A stretch of 64,000 nucleotides of DNA from contig CALYLX010000155.1 in the NCBI GenBank assembly GCA_944990035.1, positions 744,001-808,000 of the forward strand. Direction: 5' to 3'. Source of the stretch: Clitopilus passeckerianus (taxonomy: Eukaryota; Basidiomycota; Agaricomycetes; Agaricales; Entolomataceae). Numbering within the stretch: the stretch's first letter is position 1; each line of letters begins with the position of its first letter. Position numbers and translations under genes: made by a program. Under the pieces are notes generated by a model. It was not told the DNA's origin and did no database searches. It was given only the letters and a program-made list of their open reading frames with translations. This document shows positions 56,209-64,000 of this stretch, in pieces.

Positions 56209-57551
56209 ATGTCGACTTCGACTTTTTTGCGCCTATCTACCGCCGCCACTCTTTTGCTGTCTTTGATTTCCGTCGACCTCGTTGCTGCTCAGACTCAGAG
56301 CACTTTCCCCGCTACACCGCTTGCTTCAAAGACATTTACTTACCCAAGTGGAATTGTAAGTTCGAGTGTTTCATTGGTTCTCACGAGGTTGGGGCTTTAC
56401 TAATCCCAATCTTCAGCCTTATAAGGTCGATACCGACGACCATCTGATTCGAGGAGCTCAGAAAGGCTACAATCGTTGCAACTCTACCACCCAAAACCAA
56501 GAGTCCCTATGTCAGACCTCCATGTTCAATTCGATTGATGGTACGTCCGGGCACACGTCTTCTGACTCACGCCTAACCTGCTCCGCGTAGACTTCTGCCT
56601 TTGGGGCCCACCTGAGATGGGCAAAGACGTTGGAAGCATTGAGGGAGAGATGATTGCTTGGTGCACAAAGCCCGGGCACGGCACTCGACTTATCCCCCGT
56701 GATGCACTGAAGGGAGTTCAGTGGATGCGTACGCCTGACTACGTCCAGGTGGTCGGTTTCATCGACCAAACGAAGATCAATATCTTGGGCGATGACTGGG
56801 GAGGAGAGATGGATCCTCATGGTGCTGACTTGGTGGGTACACGGCCCCATTCGGTTTTTTATTTCTTGCTCATCGTCTGGATACGTTAGCGTGGTAATCC
56901 TCTTGGCGGTCTTGTCTACTCGAATGCTTGGTCGGGGGGTGCGAAGGATCAGTATAAGCAGGTCATCGAATGGCATAAGTACGTTCGCTTGACCTTTCGT
57001 TCGCCTCCATACGCTAACTGTGCCCCTGTAGCTTCATCGGAGGCCATGCCTTCTGTTTCAAGGCCTGTGATCCATCTCGCCCTAACGCCGCCAAATTCTG
57101 CGAACATATCTTCGACCGTATCGGCTGCGCCTACAACGCCCCCAACAACGCCCAGAACGGTACCTTCGAGTCCTGTGATGGCGAAAACCAGGACTTCCCT
57201 GGAGAATGGGTCGTAAACGGCGCTACCCAGACCTACCAGCAGCCACCCGAAAGTCTCGGTCCCATCGTCAACATCCCTTACACAGCTCGAGTACCGGCCA
57301 GCTCCAACTGCGTTCCGTACAAGAGCGAGGAGCTCTATGCTGCTCTCGCCACTGTCACCGCCTCTGGTGAGACCCCTACTCCTACTCCCACCGGCGGTGG
57401 TACCACTACTGGCAGCGTCACTGGTTCGGGCACGGGTACACGTACCAGCGCCGGAGCAGGAGCAACTAATACCAACGGCGGTGTCCGGTTGGCGTACTCT
57501 GGAGTAATGACACTTTTCGGAGTTGCTCTAGCTGCTCTCTTCTTTGCCTAG
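56209..57551 (+). CDS. Secreted GPI-type glycoprotein, macrophage-activating-glycoprotein family, copy 2
   Basis: Exons 56209-56355, 56417-56540, 56591-56832, 56890-56978 and 57032-57551, 373 residues. The signal peptide lies at about 1-30 (FLRLSTAATLLLSLISVDLVA). The core is collinear with copy 1 (NRCNSTTQNQESLCQTS, DFCLWGPPEMGKDVG, GEMIAWCTKPGHGTRLIP, CAYNAPNNAQNGTFESC). Exons 2 and 3 have identical lengths (124 and 242 nt) in both genes, showing a tandem duplication. The Thr/Gly/Ser stalk differs in length, and the C-terminus is again hydrophobic (VMTLFGVALAALFFA), fitting a GPI signal. A TATAAAA lies about 100 bp upstream. Confidence 0.9.
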
Positions 57552-57800
57552 GACAATTTAATTAGTTATTTAACTATTCGTATAATATCTATTGCTTGAT
57601 TTCGAACTATCGTTCGGTTACCGTTAGCAAATCTTGAATTCGAGCACAACCCAGTCATTTCAAAAGAGTATATATTTGGTGGAAGACTGAATAAATTCAA
57701 ACGCAAGCAGTCTGGAAAAATACCATCCTCTTCAACATATTCAACGAACAAATCCACAACCGTAATTCCCTTCCCTCTTTTGTAATTGCCGCCGCCGCAT

Positions 57801-59376
57801 TTAGGAACAGAAAGGCGTTGAGGCAGGGATGTTATAGTACTGACGAAAGGCAGTGAGCATAGAAATCGAAGCTAGAGGATGGTACACATACCGTCAAGTG
57901 AGGTAAGTTAATGCCACCTGAGATGATTGCCGTGGAGCATGTCAGGTCTTCCCCTCCAGAATTGCATTGCTTGGTGGTAAGGGCGGAAGAGGGATCAAGA
58001 TAGGACCAGTATTCGGTGCCTAATTCCGAGGTTGTAAACACCCGATTTCCGGTAGTCCAGATGGTCAGACGTACCGTGGTGCTTATAACCAAAGGTGACC
58101 GGGATGATCGTTGGGACACTGCCAGAGATGTCACCATTTAGCTGAAAGAAGGAGATGAACTGAATCTGACTGACCCATCAAGGGTGTGAACCCCTACAGA
58201 GGGTTAATGAAGGGCCCCGTACTGAGAAGCAAAAGCCACATACCTCGGAAGATGTTACTAGCCCCAACCTGGTTGTTCACGAAGTTGGCGTAGGCGGTGT
58301 TCCCAGTCCTGCAAAGAACGCTCTATCAGACGACTTCTCGACAACTTGATTGTCCCTAAACTTACCTGGGTTGGCCGTAGGTATAGAGACGAAGTTTGCT
58401 AATCGGGAGTGTTTAGTAGAGGTCATAAGAGTCTAGCAGACATCGAGCACCTGTTTGGGAAGTTTTGCTTGAGCGAGATACCGGCTACACTCGAGAGAGC
58501 GCCTGATGTAGGTTTTAAATCGCGTTCCATTAGAACGGCCGAGATTACACACCTCCGAGGGAATGTCCAGACGTCACAATGGTGTAATCAGGGTGCGAGC
58601 CCAGTTGGCTGCGTACGGCAGATATCACACTAGACGCGACAGAGTTGTACCTGTATAGATAGGAGGGTCAGTCAGGCCGGAACGCCTGAAGATAGTCGGA
58701 ATTTACGGACGCAGTCAAGAAGCCAGAATGAACCAAAGTGCCAACTACAAATTTACACACATCAGTCATCGAGGCCGGACCGTGTAGGCTGAAAACACGC
58801 ACAAGGTGGGTTTACACCCGGGGAGGTGAAAGACGTCAGAAGGACGCTAGAATCTGTAAGGAAGTCGGTCGGGGAAGTGCTAGCCAAAATTTTAGTTTGT
58901 CGCATGTAAAAAGGAAAAACCGAGAGCTACCTTCCACGAAAAACAACGACAATCTCTTTCTTGGTGTCGTCCCGAGCAATAAAGCCTTGAGTGTCAGTGA
59001 CCACGCTGTTGATCTATGTTTGTGGGTTGAACAATGCGTCAGAGGAAAGGGCTAGGGCAGAAGCGAACCCGAGTGACAAGAGTATTCCCGTTCGGGCGAA
59101 CGCAAGCAGTGGCGTACGCAGAGGACGCGTCTAGAAAGAAAAGAGATGTTAATCATCCACCACACCGTATTTGACTGGGTCGACCGACATTTGAAGTAGT
59201 CGACGAGATCGTTGTAGACACCTTGGAAGATGCGCGTCAGCAGCTGCAGCATAGAGGTCGATGAGGAACCTACTAGTTGACACTGCCCTCTTTGACAGAG
59301 CACCTGTTGGTTCTGTGCCAATAGGTTGGGTAGCGGCGAGAGCAGCAAGAACTATGGAGACGAAGGCGGCGCGCAT
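57801..59376 (-). CDS. Secreted class-3 lipase (alpha/beta hydrolase), 289 aa
   Basis: Extracellular triacylglycerol lipase or feruloyl-esterase-like enzyme. There are 14 exons: 59376-59274, 59221-59189, 59130-59069, 59013-58931, 58879-58803, 58744-58711, 58650-58553, 58502-58451, 58398-58366, 58308-58244, 58193-58175, 58118-58075, 58019-57892 and 57839-57801, giving 870 nt. A signal peptide (1-16) is followed by a short propeptide ending in Lys29-Arg30, a Kex2-type site. Catalytic triad: Ser161 in SGHSLGG, Asp219 in TLDGVP, His275 in INLPHLTYYN. Other family blocks: YASSAYATACVRPNG, VVVFRGSTS, HSGFLTA, YTYGQPRTGNTAYANFV. The gene is convergent with the second glycoprotein gene, with 249 bp between them. 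No defect seen. It is split into very small exons, several under 40 nt. Confidence 0.9.
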
Positions 59377-62364
59377 TGGATTCCGGGTGAGTCAAGATAT
59401 GAGTTGAGTATGCTTCGTTTCCTCCCAGACGGCGGTTTATAACGTTCCGATAATCGATGCTGGGAAAGACGTTTTCACTGGGCATGTTGGCTTGGGCGTT
59501 CTGCCAAGAGACAAGAAGTGAATGCCGAGACGTCCAACGTGAACAAAGCTCGCAAGATCCTCTCGCCTGGAGGTTATTGCCTGTACCCTAGCTCGGTTGT
59601 ATGTTAGGGGAACGCAACCGTTTTGAGGAGCCAGAAAGCTCCCGTTAGGTCCACGTGAGGATGCGGGTGCTATTTTGAGCCGAAATGTGCTCTGCAACCG
59701 TCATGGGTGCACAGTCCGAAAGGCCAAGTTGAAGATTGCGATGAGATGGCTCAGGTGCAATGCAAAATGAAAGGACCGGTTGCTGTCGTCCAAGTTTCAA
59801 CGGCTGCGATGCAATGGTAGCGGATGCAAATTGGACGAGGAACCATTGCAATACAGTAGAGCAGTCAGACCTGATAACTCCCGGTTAATCTTCTCTCTGG
59901 TGTCCCGAGCTATGGGATCCGGAACGTCAAAATCGCTCAGAAAAGCCCGTCTTTGAGAGGGTATGCGTACATGTCATGGAGCACTGAAAGTACCTGAAAA
60001 CTTAGGTTGAGCCTTCAAATCAAGCTTACATAAGGCATTCCCTAGCATGAGCGTCTGGAGCATCATCCAGCCGGGGCTTGTGGAAAATTTAACTCTCCAT
60101 TATCGAGGCGATGCCTTAGAACAATAATTGAAAGTTGCGCAAGAAAATTCATGTTCAGAGTGATACTAAAAGCTGACTTTATATATCCCTGACTATATAT
60201 CGTGAATAAGGGTATAAAATCTCAACCAATCTAGATCCCCGAATCCCAAAGCGTCTGGCAAAAGCTTAGAGGTTCACGATAGCGTTAAGCTTCACGGATA
60301 CAAGGAGAAGAGCGTGAACCTTGATGAGGGCAACCACAGCGAGTTTCAAGAGAGGGCCAAGGGAGACGAAGACACCGTTCAGGAGTGCGACGAGGGAAAT
60401 ATTACGGAAGACATCATCAGTATTATTGCTGTTTTCGAAATTGTTGTCCAGACGCGCTTGCTTGATCAAACATTACGAGGATGGAGTGGATACTCCATTG
60501 AGTTCTTTCCAGCGTCCAAAGTTCCAAAACTTTACAATATTTCTGCTTGTTTGTAATTGGTATTTCTCTAATTTCGATTGGTCCATAAACTCATAATTTG
60601 CCTTTTATGGGTGCTTAAGTCTCGTGTGAATACATCACTAGGTTAAGTCGATTTCTTGATCCTTAGCTAATTTTTTATCTATACACAGTAATTTTCCTGT
60701 GATCATCAATCATTGCATCACCTCAATCCTTTCCTTTCGTCAACTACGGATGACTTCCAAGTTTCGGAGCGTATTCAAGCCATACGAGACTCCCCTTTGG
60801 TGGGTATTGTCTCTTCGAGTAAACCTGTGCCTTACCTCCTGACAGAGTACAACGCATTGTAATTTGGTACTCGCTACACTCGCCCTCACGTTGTTCTTTC
60901 CCGTCCCCTTCAGAAGACGGCCATTTCCATTGGAAGTCCTGCGATCTAGCGTCTTAGGACTTCTTCCCTGACCCAGATCGCTACTTAAACTCGTTTGTTC
61001 CATCATCTGATGATCAAGCACGACCCTCTCGATACCCGGTGTTTATTGAGAGGCTCAGGCAGTACCTCCGCCCCAATCTGCGTGGCAGATATCCAGAATG
61101 GGGTGTCCACGGTTCATTATGGGCCAGTGCTCGTTTTACTATACCTCTGTGGATAGATCCGCGAGCTATTGGCGTCATGTCAACCCGTACCAACGTGCTT
61201 GACTTCAGTTGGCGTTCGTTGTCGCATAAACTGCATCCTGTTAAGTATGCTTTTTGGGGATACGCGGTTTATTACCCTGTCGTGCAGTGGGCTCGCCTGC
61301 TCATAGATATATGTTTACTACCTTGCCTGTAATTGTAGGTTGCCAAAACAATGCCAGGAGGGTGATGTTAACCCTAATGGTATATACCTCCACAGAAGAA
61401 TGCCGATCTGCTTGTCACACTGGATATCCAGCTGGCGGCATGCCGGTCTTCATACGAAATGTGACATGTCCTAGCCAAATATTGAATTGCCGAGGATGAT
61501 TACTAGACCAGAACCTGCATCTATGTGTCTAACCCCCAAAATCCAGCCAATGAACTGATCCCTAAAGGGTCTAACGCTGGTGATAGCGGCAGCCTCCATC
61601 CGAGTTTATGCCATGCCGGAACGGAAGTGGCCGCTCCATACAAGTCAAGAATTGTGCGCGAGTGGGTGGAATTTCCTTGACATTCGATAGAATGGCTTTC
61701 TCTCAGTTTAGAACCATAAAAACAGTATATCTGAATAGCCGTCGATGTAATGAGTACATAGATACCAACAGCTATGACCCTCGTGTTGATATAATCCGAG
61801 CTGTGTGTTCCACCTCATCAACCAGAACCTAGGCAAAGAATTGACTAGAGGGCCTTTCTGCAACGCCAAATGGTATCCCATAGGCATATAGGCACATCCT
61901 TGCTTTGTTCCTATAAAGATGAAGCAGATTGAAGGAGGAAAGCATCAGAATTTGGTGAGAGTTTGTCAAGTGATGCTGATGTTCGATCTTCATAGATAGG
62001 GGGCAGTTGTGCCAACGTCAAATTGCATGTAAGACAGCACCTGAAATTTGCAAGTCTCTGGGGTGTTCGGTCCGAGTGTTTTTAGAGGCAGGGGAGGTGC
62101 GAGGGAGCAGTATGGGTCAAGAGGGTTGGTGATGTTGAAGCCTGTACTAGTAATACGAATGTAGTGACGCATAGGACGACGTGAAGGACCACTCACTGAG
62201 GTTTCTTCGAGCCTATTCTGAAGCATCCCCATGGCTTCCCACCAAATCCAACCGTTCCATGGCCATTTCACGGCCATCCTGTAACACTTTTTGAGATGCT
62301 GAGATCAGACCAGGGTCCACACTCACTACTGGCGTCGGGTGCTGTTTCTGTCGGGAATCGTGTC
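59377..62364. other. intergenic, no gene recognised
   Basis: 3 kb without a convincing exon chain. The longest plus frames are 60321-60596 and 61039-61332 (97 codons, aromatic-rich) and show no domain. The part next to 59376 should contain the lipase promoter. Confidence 0.4.
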
Positions 62365-62472
62365 AAAGAAACCTGTTATACCTGTTTCTGGCCGGTTTCT
62401 ATGGTAAAAAGGCAGGTTTTCTTGCCTTTTTCTTAGGGAAACATGTGCCGGAAGGGTATAACAGGTTTCTTT
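62365..62472. repeat. 108-bp foldback with 18-bp perfect inverted ends
   Basis: AAAGAAACCTGTTATACC at 62365-62382 and its exact reverse complement at 62455-62472. An inner perfect 9-bp hairpin (AAAAAGGCA with TGCCTTTTT) lies between them, near 62406-62431. No ORF. Probably a short foldback element or the remnant of one. Confidence 0.6.
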
Positions 62473-62865
62473 GGCCGGTTTCCCAAGGGTTTCCGTTGGA
62501 AATAGATTCTGGCGCCAGAAGTGACTCATTCGACGGCACCACCACAGGCCAATTTCGTGTACATTGCATTGAAAAATCTTCTTCTGAACTTCCAGAGCCC
62601 AAATGGCCTGTTTCCGGAGAAACTGAGGGCAGGATAGAAGTCAACGATGATCAGAGAGGTGAAAAACGCGGGCCATCGTGGCGCCTCTTCGGAATGGGTC
62701 ATTTTTGGTGTCATTCCATAGAGTCAAAGTAAACTTCTGAATAGAACTCAAAATCAACAGTGTATATGCATTCTGCAATGTGATATGCTGGATGAAAGAG
62801 TTCTCAATGCGTTTGCACAAAATTTTGATGTTTCACCTGAGGCAGGAGATTGTATTTCGGTGCGA
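62473..62865. other. spacer, no gene recognised
   Basis: About 390 bp between the foldback and the terminal-inverted-repeat element. The copy of TTTGGCCGGTTTCCC at 62470-62484 repeats a motif inside the foldback (CTGGCCGGTTTCT). No gene seen. Confidence 0.4.
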
Positions 62866-64000
62866 AAAACAATCTACGTACGAAATTACATACATTAAGT
62901 ACCCAAATTGGTATATTATGCCGAAATAGACAATTGCGTGCTTTGAGTACATCCCATCTTATATACAGCAGATATCGACAATAGCATACTCAGTGTATAT
63001 CCTCTTGAAATACATTTTGTTGGCATGGCAACTCCCCTTAGCATTTGTGTATTTCACGCTCAGATACACCGACTATGCTATTGTCTATATCTGCCGGATA
63101 TACAGGGTTTGACCGGTCACTTGTACACGTAATCACTATTTCCCTTCTCATCTGTGACTGACTCAGAATCAGGCTTTCGGATGTGTTCCATTGGAAAGAT
63201 AGGTATCGAAATATTTAAGGAAATTATTCTTGGGCAGATATGAGGCAAAATTATGTGCTGGGATGCTTCCGAAGTCGATGATGCATGAAATGGCCATTAC
63301 GGCTGATTTGTACACCTTTAGCCGAACTGGAGGGAAATTGGATAATAAAACACGATCGGGGCCGTTTTGCTTCAATATTTCAATACGAGCTACTTTGTAT
63401 GTATGTAGGATGATATAGACATCATACATTCAATTGTTTCACGAACGTTTTCTGCCATAATCACGTTCAGAACGTATAAACCGCCATAAACTGCCTTCGC
63501 TTGTGGCAGTGCTTCTGAGTCCCGGCACAACGCTGATTTCGCCTTTCTGGCGAGTGTTCTCTCAAATACAGCTCTTGCCGCACGCAGGGAGCCTTCACAG
63601 TTGGTAGTATATGTAGTTACATGCTATACTTCATATCTCCCACCAATAGGTAGTCGAAATCCCTCCCTATAGGCTCTCTAGGTGGAGATTACGGCGCAAT
63701 CAAAAATTCTAAAGCAGTTTTTCGACCTTATTCGCATTTCTCGTGCACGCCAGAGGTATTTATAGCTATTTAGCCTTTCATAGATATGTAGTACATCTAT
63801 ACGCGTCGAATGGCATCCATACTGCGCCAGGAATTGACCGCCATCCACCGAAAATGCGAAGTGTTCAGTTGACCCATAGTGTACAAGTGACCGGTCAAAC
63901 CCTGTACACTGGTACGTGCTCAAAGTACACAATTGTCTATTTCGGCGCAATATACCAATTTGGGTACTTAATGTATGTAATTTCGTACGTAAATTGTATT
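62866..64000. mobile_element. Non-autonomous element with long terminal inverted repeats (right end at or beyond window)
   Basis: The left arm 62866-62950 is repeated as reverse complement at 63916-64000 with about 90 percent identity (for example TACGTACGAAATTACATAC and AAGTACCCAAATTGGTATA). The repeat continues inwards at 63097-63128 and 63880-63915 (GGGTTTGACCGGTCACTTG). The left arm is split by the nested element at 62961-63102. The ~750-bp core carries no transposase-like frame, so the element is non-autonomous. Its outer end and target duplication lie outside the window or cannot be fixed. Confidence 0.7.
62961..63102. mobile_element. Small MITE-like element nested in the left terminal repeat
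   Basis: 142 bp with inverted ends of ~38 bp: ATATACAGCAGATAT...GACAATAGCAT at the left and the reverse complement of ATGCTATTGTCTATATCTGC at the right, with a few mismatches. It has no coding capacity. It separates two parts of the left arm that are contiguous in the right arm, so it inserted later. Confidence 0.6.

Overview
The window is nuclear DNA of a filamentous basidiomycete, most likely an Agaricomycete. Genes are broken by many short introns (mostly 50-70 nt) with GTRNGT donors and CTRAC branch sites. The families are typical of that class: a CYP63-like P450, secreted proteins of the macrophage-activating-glycoprotein family in tandem, an AreA-GATA-like/DUF3295 regulator, and chromodomain-bearing Ty3/gypsy elements. 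I cannot name the species. Exon structures were assembled by eye from splice signals, reading-frame continuity and recalled family motifs. All complete models below sum to a whole number of codons.

Layout. 1-3492 (-): Zn2Cys6 transcription factor running off the left edge. 6793-12792 (-): long low-complexity regulator with an AreA GATA-like N-terminus. 12793-17090: no confident gene. 17093-33543: a nested transposon cluster. A pogo-like DNA transposon is cut by Ty3/gypsy element A (+, decayed). A is cut by element B (-, decayed). B abuts the nearly intact element C (+), which is followed by a duplicated 3' block and a further complete LTR. 34285-35656 (-): SFP1-like zinc-finger factor. 37469-39982 (+): 13-exon P450. 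40259-41450 (-): decayed polysaccharide deacetylase. 43025-43722 (+): unrecognised small protein. 46452-48801 (+): 17-exon aldehyde dehydrogenase. 49161-50581 (+): broken F-box gene. 51837-52722 (-): HMG-box protein with an H1-like tail, divergent from two tandem secreted glycoprotein genes (53172-54501 and 56209-57551, both +). 57801-59376 (-): secreted class-3 lipase. 62866-64000: a terminal-inverted-repeat element with a smaller one nested in it.

The most interesting part is the retrotransposon system. Both LTR families (A/C and B) carry the same 11-nt sequence about 30 bp after a TATA box. In A and C its exact reverse complement lies 2 nt after the LTR, which is the layout of Tf1/sushi self-priming. 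Gag and Pol are joined by a -1 slippery heptamer followed by a hairpin that is kept, with G-U pairs, in both copies that can be compared. Downstream of the chromodomain integrase is a third ORF with an unusual Cys/His-rich C-terminus. A second open frame with a membrane-like helix overlaps it. Decayed copies carry almost only C-to-T or G-to-A changes, often CGA to TGA.

Four host introns appear to be GC-AG, and several genes carry microexons of 6-20 nt, including a 6-nt exon inside the Zn2Cys6 DNA-binding motif.
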